The notes: a model not told the origin generated them from the sequence alone. Shown: positions 13,262 to 25,210, counted from the first letter of the stretch. The stretch: DNA of 64,000 nt from Dactylonectria macrodidyma (GCA_020744425.1 JAGMUV010000002.1:3082501-3146500); one strand, 5' to 3'. A program made the numbers and translations.

Positions 13262-14607
13262 TCACGACTTCGACGTAGTAGTGCGCAGTCTCTTTGATCT
13301 GCGCCCAAACCCAACAGCAATATCTATGCCATCCTCGGGTTTAACCTCCGTCTTCACCTCTGTCTTCACCTCCCTCTTCACCTTCGTCTTCACCTCGGCC
13401 ATCCCTTTCCTCTTCCGCTTCATAAGCGGCTTGTCTTCCTCAACAATCTCTTCCTTGATCTTTATCACACTGATCTCTTCCTTCTTTGTTGCTCTATCAG
13501 AAAACTCACGCAGGTCGGCGGTGAAGAGGACCGAATGCGCCCAGCCGGCGTAGTTCCCCCACAGTAACCTAAAGTAGTCTCCCACTGCATCGTACATGGC
13601 CTTATTCAAAGTCTTTGTCTTCATCTTGCCAAATTTGTAATCTCTCTGAGCTATTTGCCAGACGTGTGTGTCCACTGGGACTGCTTCGCCCCAACCCAAG
13701 CCCATCAGACAGACACAGTCTGCGACTTTTGGACCAACACCCTTTAGTGTGAGTAGTTGTTCGTGTGCTTCCTTGTAGGTCGCATACTGGTCCTTTGGTA
13801 CCGGGTTCGTATTGAAGCCCGGGTTTTCAGGATTCCGAAGGGTTTCTAGCCAGTAGCTTGACTTCTCTTCGGCCACCATGCGCGCGGTGTCAGCAATGTA
13901 TTTGGCGCGATACCCAAACCCAAGTTCTCGGAGGTGAGATTCCACCTGCTTGCCTGTCAACGCCGCGGGAGTCGGAAAATCGTGGAATGCCTCATCCCCA
14001 ATGTGACCGATGAGGGAACCATAATGTTTGCATAATTTATGAACCTGAAATGAGCGTGTTGGTTACTTGGAAACTATTTCAGGGACCTTGATTTGCGTAC
14101 CATTTGTGATATTCTCGAGATGTTATTATTGCTGCTACAGATGAAGCCTATCAAGGCCTCCCATGAGTCCTGGCTGAGCATGCGAACTCCCATAAATTTA
14201 GGGGCTCTCTTGCGAAAGTTAGGGTCGGCTTGTGACCACTGTTCATATAAACTTTGAAGATTTAGGTTCAGGCTGAAGTAATGCCGTAAGAGTGCCTCGG
14301 TGTCATCGATTGGTGACGGCTCATGCGCAACTGAGGGCGAAGTGAGAGATACAGGTCGCTTTACTGGCCAAGTGACCTTGTAATGCAGATGCGTGGGATC
14401 TTGCTTCAGAGATAAAATGCGCCCGTGTAAAGTACATATCCTGAATACATTAGGGGTTATTCACAACGTTAGGGAATGAAATGCCAACCATTCATCTTTG
14501 ATCTGTCGCCATCGAAAGGATTGGCCACAGCGGAGTGTAGTATTGATGCACAGCTCTGCCAGGCTCACAGGCAGTTTCCGCCATTCAGAATTTCGTGCAA
14601 GAGCCAT
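13262..14607 (-). CDS. ogg1: 8-oxoguanine DNA glycosylase/AP lyase OGG1
   Basis: Three exons (14489-14607, 14101-14440, 13262-14044) give 413 aa. The enzyme excises 8-oxoguanine in base-excision repair in nucleus and mitochondria. The N-terminal domain carries LRCGQSFRW and HGRILSLKQDPTHL; the core has WEALIGFICSSNNNISRI. The helix-hairpin-helix LKGVGPKVADC contains the catalytic Lys259, and PVDTHVWQIA contains Asp278. The ATG at 14607 is preceded in frame by TAG. Introns are 48 nt (14441-14488, weak GTTGGC donor) and 56 nt (14045-14100). The C-terminal 60-70 residues are an unusual basic tail with tandem VKxE units and a KRKRK stretch, likely a nuclear localisation and modification region. 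It is divergent from U2AF65 with 362 bp between start codons. Confidence 0.95.
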
Positions 14608-14969
14608 TTGCTACCAGAACTGTTCAATGTCGGTCCAAGGTCGAGTTCTGCATGCAATGATAAATTTGGGTGATGAATTGAAGGAGTTGAGAGGGCGAGT
14701 GACGCGGTTTAGTCTTTTGCCCCTTGGCGCTGGATGCACCTAAAGCCAGCAAGCTGCAGTTTTGGCGGGTAGCCGAGTCTCGATTGAGCGCTAGTCCCAA
14801 AACCCACTAGCTCCATCTGGCAAAAAAGCTCCAGCCTCGCGCGATTCCAGCTTTTAGTCCTGGAACCTCGTGGCGGCTTTGATGAAACTGTTCTGCCTGC
14901 CAACCAGACAACATCATCAATTCCAGCGGATCCTGACCCTTTTTAGAGTCGCTTGTCAGTATCTTAAGT
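14608..14969. promoter_or_regulatory. Divergent promoter ogg1 / U2AF65
   Basis: 362 bp separate the two start codons, so a DNA repair gene and a splicing gene share one promoter region. I see no complete CACGTG here; a partial GTCACGT lies inside the first U2AF65 intron. No other motif stands out. Confidence 0.55.
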
Positions 14970-16914
14970 ATGAACGGCGATACTTACTCGTCCCGAGGTA
15001 TATTCACAACTCCATACCCTCTTCTCTCCTGGTCACGTTGCTAACCACGAACACGTAGACGGCGGCGGGCGCAGGGGACGAGACTATCCGGTAAATATCT
15101 TTTCGCCTTCTGCCCTTTGGTTTGTACTAACTATCTGCAGCCTCCCAGGAGTGGTGATCGAGATGATCGCCGTGACAGACATCGAGATCGAGACCGTCGA
15201 CGCTCCCGCTCACCAGACCACCGAAGCCATCGACGAGGTGATGGCGACGTTGATGCCTACTCTTCCAGCCGAAATCATCGGGACCGAGAGCGCGAGGACA
15301 GATACTCCGGGCGTGAGCGAAGAGGAGGCGAGCGCGAATGGGATCGCGATCGAGGCTCATCGCGACGAGATGCTCGACGCGACGATGATGAACGGCCCCC
15401 CAGACGAGAGCGAGACCCCTACGATGATCGCCGTCGTGGAGGACGAGATCGACGCGAAGAGGGTTTCCAACGACAAGTCGAGAATCGCCGTAGTCCAACC
15501 CCCCCTCCGAAGAAGCGAGAGCCGACGCCTGACTTGACTGACATCGTTCCCGTGCTGGAGCGTAAACGCCGGTTGACGCAGTGGGACATCAAGCCTCCTG
15601 GCTATGACAATGTGACAGCCGAGCAGGCGAAGCTCTCGGGCATGTTCCCTCTACCAGGTGCCCCTCGACAGCAGCCCATGGATCCTAGCAAGCTCCAGGC
15701 GTTCATGAACCAGCCGGGCGGCCAAGTCACTAGTGCCGGCCTCAAGGCCAGCAACTCGAGGCAGTCGAAGCGTCTTCTGGTCTCCAAGATCCCATCTGGC
15801 ACGTCTGAGGAGAGCCTACTCTCCTTTTTCAACCTTCAGCTCAATGGCCTCAATGTCATTGAGAATACAGACCCTTGCACACTTTGTCAATTCTCCAACG
15901 ACCACTCGTTCGCCGTTTTGGAATTCAGAAGCGCATCTGATGCGACAGTTGCGTTGGCCCTGGACGGCACCTCCATGGAGGCTGATGATGATGCGAATGG
16001 CGTTGCAAACGGAGGAAGTCGTGGCCTTGAGATCCGCCGGCCCAGGGACTACGTTGTGCCAGCTATTACGGAGGAGATTGCATTCGATCCCGAGGTCGTC
16101 TCCAACGTGGTGCCGGATACCATCAGCAAACTGAGCATCTCCAATATCCCAACCTTCTTGACAGAAGATCAGGTCATTGAACTTCTTGCGGCTTTCGGCA
16201 AGCCTAAGGCATTCGTTCTCGTCAAAGACAGGGGCACAGAAGAATCCAGAGTGAGTACTTCTCGACCTAAATGTGGTGTTGGTTTCTAACGACATGCAGG
16301 GTATTGCGTTTGCCGAGTATCAGGACCCGGCTTCGGCCAACCCACCTGCTCTCGACACACTCAATGGCATGGATGTTGGAGGCAAGAAGTTGAAGGTAAC
16401 CAAGGCTAGCATTGGCCCTACGCAAGTTGCCAACTTCGACGTCGGCATCACTGCCATCAGCGGCCTTGCTTCCCAGACTAATAACGAAGTCGAGACGAGC
16501 CGTGTTTTACAGCTTCTCAACATGGTCACCGCCGAAGAGCTCATGGATAACGATGACTATGAAGGTAAATTAGACGCTGCCATTCAATTCAGCCCTGCGA
16601 GTCTTGTGCTAACTTGTCGTGTTAGAAATCTGTGAGGACGTCCGCGAAGAGTGTTCTAAGTTTGGAACTATAGTCGACCTGAAGATCCCCAGACCCACTG
16701 GCGGCAGCAGACAATCTGCCGGCGTGGGTAAGATTTTCGTCAAGTTTGACTTGACGGAATCAACAACCAAGGCCTTGAAGTCACTGGCTGGACGAAAGTT
16801 CGCGGACAGAACTGTGGTGACAACTTATTTCCCCGAGGTAAGTGAGCATGCTTTGTCCCTCGAAGTCAATGCTAATCCAGAATCCAGGAAAATTTCGATG
16901 TCGGCGCTTGGTAG
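14970..16914 (+). CDS. U2AF65: Splicing factor U2AF large subunit (U2AF65)
   Basis: Six exons (14970-14997, 15059-15090, 15141-16250, 16300-16564, 16626-16837, 16888-16914) encode 557 aa. The protein binds the 3' splice-site polypyrimidine tract and recruits U2 snRNP. It starts MNGDTYSSRDGGGRRGRD, the usual start of fungal U2AF65; two tiny exons (28 and 32 nt) precede the main one. An RS/RD-rich N-terminus of about 140 residues is followed by RRLTQWDIKPPG, the Trp motif that docks on the small U2AF subunit. Two canonical RRMs follow (KRLLVSKIPSG..., SKLSISNIPTF...), then a C-terminal UHM with the RxF motif GRKFADR, ending NFDVGAW. That UHM is the known docking site for the SF3B1 Trp motifs encoded 2 kb away. 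All introns are GT-AG, 49-61 nt. Confidence 0.95.
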
Positions 16915-17709
16915 TGCGTTTAATGGCAATGGGGACGTTAGGAGGAGTAGTCCTACGGAGAGATTTGGTTATGTCTCAAGGTCGAATAGGGGTCGTATCT
17001 GCTGGTGTATTGAGGGGTGTGGTCACTTGAAAATGTAAAATAGTGGAAACCAAATGGAGCTTTCAAGTTTGGCCAGGTTAGAAGCAACGATGCGGACACA
17101 GGCGCGGTACAAGTGAAATTGAAGTTTCTTTCATTCTTTATTCATTGTTGCACATGATTCCTCATGTGGAGAGTACATACACGACACTACTAAGTAACTA
17201 CCTATCTAGGTGCATTCAAGCTTGTAAATCTATTACGTTGTCAGCAAAAATTCTTCAAATATTCAGACAAACATTGAGGTAGGGTGACCAGAAATCAGAA
17301 GTCCGTTACATTCATTGAGCCCAAAGACTCTAACATAAGAGGTACCAGAAAAAAGTAAAATGTGATGTATCATCATGTTGATGGTCATGGGGATGGGGAA
17401 GGGAGAGGAAGAGGCGAGATTTAACTTACCAGAAATACAGGAGCCTTATTGGACGGATTGTTTTCTTGGTCAGGAAGAAGATGATTGAAGGAAAGGAAGG
17501 TAAGGAGAAGGAGAAGTTAGCAAAGGAAAAAAAGCTGCTAGCGGGTTGACGCGCGAGCAGCCACGCGAGTCACGTGCACTAGCCCACCTGGACCAGCGCT
17601 GCCCTAACCACCAAATCAAAAATAATTTCACCGCTCCCCACAAAGCGAACTTTCCTTTCGCTCGATCGACGACAACTAATCATCCACAGTACACCACCAA
17701 ACCGACAAG
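16915..17709. promoter_or_regulatory. U2AF65 3' region and rps13 promoter
   Basis: 795 bp. The first part is A/T-rich and likely the U2AF65 3' UTR. The second part is the rps13 promoter: it holds GTCACGTG at 17569-17576, 134 bp before the ATG, and a short pyrimidine-rich leader. Confidence 0.5.
17569..17576. promoter_or_regulatory. E-box GTCACGTG upstream of rps13
   Basis: An RTCACRTG-type site (Cbf1-like consensus) 134 bp upstream of the rps13 ATG. CACGTG motifs are known upstream of ribosomal protein genes in several fungi; function here is inferred. Confidence 0.45.
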
Positions 17710-18401
17710 ATGGGCCGACTTCACAGCAACGGAAAGGGCATTTCTGCCTCCGCCGTCCCTTACTCCCGCACTGCTCCCGCCTGGCTCAAGACCACCCCCG
17801 AGCAGGTCGTCGAGCAGATCGCCAAGCTGGCCCGAAAGGGTGCCACTCCCTCGCAGATTGGTGTCATCCTCCGTGACTCCCACGGCATTGCCCAGGTCAA
17901 GCTTGTCACCGGTATGTGAATTGCGAGCAAGAGAAGAGAAGGTGCATTACTAACGTGGTTCCCAGGTAACCGAATTCTCCGAATCCTGAAGTCGAACGGT
18001 ACGATACCACCCTGAACAACCAAAGATGTGATAGTAGACCTATACATCTTTCAACGGAGACGATGTCTTCCAATGCCTCTGTGCGGTCAAGACTGACAGA
18101 GAGACTTAACAGGCCTCGCCCCCGAGCTTCCCGAGGATCTGTATATGCTCATCAAGAAGGTACGGCTAGCACATCTGAACTCCTAGGTTTTAAGGATTTG
18201 GCACTAATGGAATTTTTCTCATCATAGGCTGTTGCCGTCCGCAAGCACCTCGAGCGCAACCGCAAGGACAAGGACTCCAAGTTCCGCCTCATTCTCATCG
18301 AGTCCCGAATCCACCGTCTCGCCCGCTACTACAAGACCGTCGGTGTCCTCCCCCCTACCTGGAAGTACGAGTCCGCCACTGCCAGCACCATCGTCGCTTA
18401 A
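17710..18401 (+). CDS. rps13: 40S ribosomal protein S13 (uS15)
   Basis: Four exons (17710-17911, 17966-17998, 18113-18159, 18228-18401) encode 151 aa, the standard length of eukaryotic S13. It is a structural protein of the small ribosomal subunit, binding 18S rRNA. The start [18 protein letters not shown], the core [18 protein letters not shown] and the rRNA-binding [14 protein letters not shown] all match the family. The second and third coding exons are very short (33 and 47 nt). Intron-rich ribosomal protein genes are usual in filamentous fungi. An E-box sits 134 bp upstream. sdc1 converges on it from the right with a 305-bp gap. Confidence 0.98.
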
Positions 18402-18706
18402 GCGAACCTAGTCACGGCCTGGCGCTACACGTGGAGGTGAAGGTCTCCCGAGGGTCATGGAGTTGGGGATAAATTATGGAAAAACTTGCATTTAGAGCCA
18501 TGATGCTTATGTACCCTGTCTGGGAGAACCGCAGTGAAGTCGACTGCTCAAATAGAAAGCAATCTGACCACTGAGCTGAAATGGCAACACCACACCAATT
18601 GATTGACCCATTGCTTGAATCTTATGATATCCGGAACGCCCTTGTGTTCAGCCTCTACCGCCGAGTGAAGTACAAAGTCCTAGCAACGATAAACCCAACA
18701 TTGCGC
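18402..18706. other. Convergent 3' region rps13 / sdc1
   Basis: 305 bp between two stop codons of convergent genes. It presumably holds both 3' UTRs and poly(A) sites; nothing else is recognisable. Confidence 0.5.
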
Positions 18707-19393
18707 CTAATTAGGCCCTTCCAGTTCTCTCGACTTTTGTATCAAATATTCTCCCAGAACTCGGAGCGGGTCACTGGGTCTAGCGTTTTGTCAGCGTGTA
18801 TGTGCTGCTCAGGAATCTTCCGAGTACATACTTGTCTTTGGCCAATTGTTTCATGCCCTCGAGTAGGACTCCCGTCACCTTCGTGTTCAGGTATCTTCGT
18901 GTCGCATCTCCATGTGGGGGAGCTTCAGCTGGCATCGAGAAGCCGGGATCGGGGTGTGCTGAGGCAGCTCTTGATCCTTGAACCGGAGTTCCAGTTCGTC
19001 CGGGGACGGGGCTCGGCGCGTGGACGAGGGGCGCGGGGGAGGACTTCATTTCCTGTCAGCGAGGCTGTCGCGATGATGTTGAGGGAATGGGCGCGTGTGT
19101 GTGGAGCAGGACAAGTGATGTTGGAGGATGTTGCAAAGGCGAAGTCGGCTTTATAGATAGACAAGAAAGGCAATCGACATGCATAAATAGTCTTCCACGC
19201 AGCTGTTGCTATCAGTGGAAGGGCAAACACGTACCGCAGGTTGTTCCATCATGGCATCAAACATGACCACGTCCCTTTGTGGGGTATCTCTTTGTTCAGT
19301 TTGCGCCGGGAGCGTGTTGGCAGCGGATTCAAACGAGGTGGTGACTAGTGGGACATCCACCGTCGGGTATGGTTTTTGTGCTTCTTCTGCCAT
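18707..19393 (-). CDS. sdc1: COMPASS subunit Sdc1 (Dpy-30 family)
   Basis: Three exons (19235-19393, 18832-19052, 18707-18779) encode 150 aa. Sdc1/Dpy-30 is a dimeric subunit of the COMPASS histone H3 lysine-4 methyltransferase complex and binds the Bre2 subunit. The evidence is the C-terminal Dpy-30 motif: RRYLNTKVTGVLLEGMKQLA, then KDKPSDPLRVLGEYL. The second intron (18780-18831, 52 nt) splits this motif exactly, so both the intron and the identity support each other. The N-terminal 100 residues are disordered and not conserved. The first intron (19053-19234, 182 nt) is longer than its neighbours and is the least certain part of the model. It is divergent from fan1. Confidence 0.87.
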
Positions 19394-19642
19394 TTTGTGA
19401 ACGTCCGTTTACTCCCAATTGGCCGTTGTCGAGGTTCTTACATACAAGACGGAGGGGAACCCTTGGTTCTGAAGACCAGTGCATTTCAGGATAGTCACGT
19501 GACCACGTGTCATGGTGTTGGTGGCCCGTGGCGCACCGACGTGTCTGCCTGACTTCCTCGCGTCACCCTCCATCGAGGAGTTCAACAGGGCAAAAAGAAC
19601 ATTATTCACCTCGCCGAAGTGGGTGATGGCTTCATTAGAAGC
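19394..19642. promoter_or_regulatory. Divergent promoter sdc1 / fan1
   Basis: 249 bp between divergent start codons. TCACGTGA (19495-19502) is followed directly by a second CACGTG (19504-19509), so two E-box cores lie near the middle. Confidence 0.55.
19495..19509. promoter_or_regulatory. Double E-box (TCACGTGA + CACGTG)
   Basis: Two CACGTG cores nine bases apart, the first within the palindrome TCACGTGA. They lie between sdc1 and fan1 and could serve both genes. A Cbf1-type bHLH factor is the likely binder by family knowledge. Confidence 0.5.
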
Positions 19643-22260
19643 ATGGATGCGTTTGTAACGAGGCTTTCGAAGCCACAGGGTGGGCGTCGCAGCACTACCC
19701 AAGCCAACGCACATGTTGATGGAGACGCAGAGCGGCCAACCAAACGTCCCAAACGAGAGGAATCCATGGGCCATGAATCCGACCAGTCGGACTCGATCTC
19801 TCCTACAAAAATGATCCAAATAAGAGCCGCAGATGGAGGCTATTCTGATGATCAGGAAGAGGATGACAGTCGTCTCCGGGTCACCGACTTTGAGAATGTT
19901 TTACCACCTACTCAGGTCGACAGTCAAGCCATTGCAGAGTACGAGGCGATGAAGTCATCGCAAATTAGTACTGCGGACAACGGTGAGAAGGCTGAGAAAA
20001 CTCACCCACTCTGGGTCAGGGGCAAAAGCTCCATTTACGTGGACGCTTTCAATCTTGCTTTGGATACGGTGTTGGATGAGGAAACACACCTATTCGATGA
20101 AAAGGAAATGGAAGTATTCCGCCAGTGGAGAGAGTTAGACTATGGAGCACAGTATTTGTAGGTTATTTATTGCCAGTGGATACCCTATCTCCGCTTACCA
20201 CCATCAGATATGTGCGATTGTTTCTGAGAAAAACGGCTTCGTGGCACCGGCATAGTCGTCTGAGCTACCACAACGACATCTCAGACCTTGAAGCCGCCAT
20301 TGATTCTCTTCAAAGACAGCAGACACTACCTTGCTGTTCCACTGCACCCGCATTGAGTCCGGTTGAGGGAGTTGACCTGGAGGAATTCAACCTGGGAGAC
20401 AGTTTCACGTTCGCCGATGGGTCAAAAGACCACATCAGCACCCTCGAGGAAGCGGCGTTGCTTCTGAGCCTGGATGAATTAAAGACTTTAGGGAAAGAAG
20501 CCAAATTCCAAGGCCGGAACAAGGCAGAGCTCATCAAATCTTTCATCCGAATGAGCAATCAACAGACCGGCTTAATGGCGCTTGGACTCAGCCGGCACAA
20601 CAGCCGCGACTCATCCACCTCGGAGGATCGTGAGGACGTAAAAAAGAAACGTGTCGGAACTCTTTCAAGAGAGGATTCAACCCGGAAACAGTACTTCCTA
20701 AGCAAGACGCTTGACATTCTTGGTCCATGTATTCGGTTGTCCCCTGGCGCATTCACACTATTCGAGCGTGTTCACCTGGTGTTTTACAGGTCGACGGAAT
20801 GGACGGAGAAGTCACTCACCACCATCATCCTCGCCAAAATGGCCCGACGGAACTTCCCCGAATACATCGTGTGCCGAACCTCGACAATATTTGCATCCCG
20901 GATGCACCTGCTGGAATATGAAACAGCGATACGACTCGAGGCAGAAGTTGATCGCATCATGGAGTCCAATGGACCTCCTGGCGAAGAAGGCTTCAGGAAG
21001 ATTATTGACACATTCGAAAAGCTGTATCCTCGATGGAAAACCTTGCTCGAGGAAGAGAAGCACAAGGAACAAGTTGTCTATGAAATGGGCGAAGGTGCCT
21101 ATCTAAGGAGGTTCACTCCTGGCCATTCGTATACCAGGATTGTCCACAAGGCCGCCCATGTATTCGGAAGGCTCAAGGAATATCTCAGAGAACAGAACTT
21201 GCTCACCGAGCTGCTTGGCCAGCGACTATTCCAGATGGCTCGGCGAGGCGGTTGGTATCAGCGCAAGGCGCTATTGGAAGAGCATTACATGCCCACACTG
21301 GACCCGGACCCAATCTCGACTGACCTAGAGCAGCAGAAGAAGCATTGGAAAAGGATCGCGGTGACCACTTGCGAGGCTGGCCTCCAGGACCCCGACTGCC
21401 ACCTCATATTCCATTATGATCTCCAAAAGCGCCTGGTCAAGTTAGAAAAGAAACTCCGCGTCCCACGCCGCTTGCAGCATGACTTTGGTCATGTCGGGCT
21501 AGAAAAGCCCGTGGAGCATTACGTCAATGGCGTTCAACTGAAGCGGGAAATACCGGCCAAACCGGGTCGTCAAGCTTCGACCAAAACTATCTGGCTCGAA
21601 TCGCCAGACTCGGATACAGAGTGCAGCGTGGAAGACATGTGTTTAAGTCACTATCGATCAGAGGGTTGGAAAGGGTATCACTCTGAGGGCGGCATAATCC
21701 GTACCCTCTTTGCATACCTCTTCTACGACATTATGTTTCTCTACATTCCAAATGTTTTCCAAACAGCTTTTCAGACCTGCCCTCTAGACTTGCACACCGA
21801 CGCATTCTTCCCTGCCCGGGCCTCAGAGATCAACCACCGGCTAGTGGAGATTGCGAATGGGGAAGGTGGACGGTTGTTGCGCGAAGTCTGGGACAGGGAG
21901 CACGAGCGCCGAACCAGTGTGGCAGGACTGAATTGGGACTTTGAACAGAAGGACTTAGTTGAGCTGGTCGACTGCTTCGAAGGGAGTGCCTTGGCGGCCG
22001 TCTGCAAAGTCATGGCCCAAGAGTACAGGCAGAGGGGTGGCGGCATCCCCGACCTGATTCTCTGGCGCACCAGAAACGACACGGGGGAGGCGTCTAGGGG
22101 TCCTGGTAAGGCTAAGGGAGAAGTCATGTTCTCGGAGGTGAAGAGCGCAAACGACCGGTTGAGCGACACGCAGCGACTCTGGATCCATGTTCTCACGGGG
22201 GCAGGGGTCAAGGTCGCTCAATGCAACGCCGTGGCAGAGGAGGTGCGGGAGGTTGATTGA
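19643..22260 (+). CDS. fan1: FAN1-type structure-specific nuclease (VRR-NUC)
   Basis: Two exons (19643-20157, 20208-22260) encode 855 aa. FAN1 is a 5' flap endo/exonuclease acting in DNA interstrand-crosslink repair. The junction reads GAQYL-YVRLFLRK across a 50-nt intron. A SAP-like segment (LSLDELKTLGKEAKFQGRNK) precedes a helical TPR-like middle. The C-terminal nuclease shows HSEGGIIR (Glu665), PD at 787 in GIPDLILW, and EVK (Glu815, Lys817), the PD-(D/E)xK VRR-NUC signature. No N-terminal ubiquitin-binding zinc finger is visible, unlike vertebrate FAN1. The start MDAFVTRL was chosen over an in-frame ATG at 19619 because fungal homologues begin this way; this is uncertain by eight residues. 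It is divergent from sdc1. Confidence 0.93.
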
Positions 22261-25210
22261 GTCCAACCCACAGCAATTACATGGACTCGAGATTTGTCTC
22301 ACAACTACTATGCCTCGAATGAAGAGACGGCAGGCGAATGGGAAATTGAGTTTCCACTTGAGTGAGATACAAGCCGTCCCGCGTGGCAAATCTGACCATT
22401 AGCCTCCAATCGAAGTAAGTCAAAGATATATATAGATACGAAGCGATGTGAATGTCGCCATGGCGGTCGTGGTGAACGGCGGCCAGGTCCAAAATTAGCA
22501 ACGGTCGAAGGCTTCCCCCTGGGAATGTTCCATGGCGTTTGTTCCACCCAGCGGGATGGGTCAGCAGCAGCGGGTTGAAACCCGTTTCAATCTCGCTCAT
22601 CCTCAGGCCCCCGTTTCAGATGGAGGCGAGACGGCGCTTTTGAGGGCTTGACCTGGGGAGCCAATGAGGGGGCGGCCGCCGGAGACGGTGTGACGCGCAG
22701 GGCTATCACATCACCATGTACGTCTCGTCACTGGCGCTCTGCGGGTTGGACGAGTTAGCTGGTGATGCCGTGCTGGAGCCCGGGCGACGAAGGGACTCTT
22801 AGTGTCGTGGGAACAGGGCACCCAACTCGGTAGGCGCTGGGTCTCGGATCACTTGGCCACGCTTCCGCGGTTGCGGTCAACGACCTGAGGGGGGTTGGTC
22901 ACTCGGCGAAGAGGCATTCAGTGCTGGTTCAGCTCGATCAACATAGGTGCTGTCGGGTCTTTACAGGATTGGTCAACACGCTATCAACGGACTACACACA
23001 TCAAACCCTCCGTCAAACTTGTGCTCCACGCCAAGTCCGCCATCGTCGGCGAAGTCGTCGGAGTGGGAAATCAGTCAGGCAAGTCTTCAGAGTGAGTGGG
23101 TTTCAACCGTCTAGCGCGCTGCAAGTCTTCGCACATTGACTGACTGCATCACAGAGCGACTGACTGGAGCCATCACTGAGCAAAGCCCCTCCCAGGACAC
23201 AGACGAAAAGGAAAAGAAAAACGACGCTTCTGCATGCTGCCTCTCAGTCAATTTCTGGGGCCCCCCACCAGACCCGGGCGCTTAGCAGGTCGCCAATCAC
23301 AGCCTCGGGTCCGTCCTGGTGCGTGACGGGCGCGAACGGCGCCGGCCAATCCCGTCGCTCGGCTGGCCTGCGTTCGGTCCTAGGCCCGGCGCTTAGGAGA
23401 GGAAAGGGACCGGGGTGTTGGGTTGTGCTGGGTCGCGCCGCTTTTACGCAGCGCCAAAAAAAAAAAAAAAAAAACCGAAAGCAACAAGGAAAGAGACCGA
23501 CAGACCACAGCAGCAGGACGAACACACATTTATCATTAAGAAAGACCGGGGGTCGCAAGGGGGCCAAGGGGGAGGGGGGGTGTATCGCCAGTGACGTCGG
23601 CTTTTTCTCAGAGCACACGGAACATGCAAAAGAGAGGACGACTCAGACCAGGGAAACCCTTACCAGGCTGACCGCGGGGCGAGGAACCAACGGGCCTGGC
23701 TCTATCAAAACGTCTTCTTCCCGAGTGCCCTCGACCCAAAATCCGGCCTTGTGGACATCCAATCCTCATCTCCCCGTTGCCCCTGATTAGTGAGAGATAT
23801 GGCCCTTCTCATGCTCATGATCGCCCATGGCACGGTTAAAAAAAAAAGAAAAAAAAAAGAAAAAAACCTCTCTCATTTGTTGATCGTCTGGCCCGTGTGT
23901 AGCTCTAAATCCCACAACTGCCTGTGACGTCGTTTTTCCTTTTTTCAAACCCCCCTCCCCCGGGTCCTCCCCCCTCCTCCACCCCTCCCTACTCAGGTCT
24001 GATGATGCTCTTCATCAATGACACTCTCTCATCTCAGACAGAACGCAAAGGGGAGGGAGGGAAAGGACGGGCGAGGCGTTCGCAAGGGCCCTGTAAGTCA
24101 TTCGCGCAAACCCGCCACGCCTGCAAGGAACAGGGGATATATTTGGAAATGGTGAGGGGAGGATGGGTGGAGGGCAGAACAGATGGAGGGGCGGCGACAG
24201 TCGTGTGTTGCTGCATCCCAGATTCGCGATGCGTGGCCACCCGGCGGCCCATTTTTACCACCATGACAGATCTGCAAAAAAACAAACAAACATGCACGTT
24301 CGATTTCTTAGTTCTTTCGCGAGGTAACAAAAACAAACGAAACGGGGCCGGACGCGCGACGGCTTCGGCGTCGGCGTCATGCACAAGGCCAAACCTCTTG
24401 ATGGTAGTAGCCCCGCATCACGCAGAGTGTCGGACATACGTTCATCACGAGCAAGCCAAGCCAGACACACGAGAAAACAGCCCATGGCTTGTTAGGTTGC
24501 GAATAAACACGTTGTCGCTAGCTAACATTGTGTCCGAGACACGAGCCACTGATTCGCTTCGTCCCTCGCCTATGCCTTCCTCCTCCTCAAATCTGTTTAT
24601 CCGCAGGTCCTGGAGCTAGGTCCTAAGCCAAGCCAGGTCCTGACCCTGTTCTCTGATCCCCCATCGCGATCGTATCCCCGACCGCCCATCCGCTCTTCTT
24701 GGTATCAAACCTTGGTGTGCTGCACCGTCCACCCATGGAACGCTCCATCCAAGGTGGGAAAAAGACATTATAAACGCCGTGAAACTCCTCCAGTCATACC
24801 TCCCTAGAAGCTCAAAAAACCTGTCCCGTTCCTGTTCCCCGTCTTCATGAGATAGTTGATATAAAAAAAAATTGGCTGAACCAGAGAAAAAAAACTTTGC
24901 AGCAAAGCAGAGGGCCTTCCATGATTGGCGCCAAGGATGGATGCTAGACTAGATCGTGTGCTGCCCAAAGATGACATGAGCCGTGACGTCGTATGAGTGC
25001 CTCCCGTGTCTTAGTGCCGGAGCCACGGTTCACAGTCTCGCTCTTCCTCGTCTCTTCTCTGCTTTTTTAGCGCGTCCGTTGCGGACCAGTGATATGGACA
25101 AAAAGAATGTAAGTTATCGAGTGATCGTCAAATGTGTGTTGAGATGGGGAGTGGGTTGTTCGTTGAGGTTAGTGGGGAGTGTGTGTCGTCTGAGACAATG
25201 GCCTCCGCGC
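22261..25210. other. Gene-free gap between fan1 and the 25.2-kb gene
   Basis: 2.95 kb holding the fan1 3' region and the 3' side of the minus-strand gene to the right. The longest frame (23924-24619) translates to low-complexity sequence without family resemblance. It contains A-rich tracts at 23456-23474 (A19) and about 23837-23867, and C-rich runs near 23950-23990. No gene supported. Confidence 0.55.
23456..23474 (+). repeat. A19 homopolymer
   Basis: Nineteen consecutive A bases in noncoding DNA; a second A-rich tract broken by single G bases lies at about 23837-23867. Confidence 0.85.

Noticed and set aside
23924..24619. 231-codon plus-strand frame
   Set aside because: The translation is low-complexity and Pro/Ser/Arg-rich with no domain, and it lies in C- and A-rich noncoding DNA. 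No plausible introns extend it.
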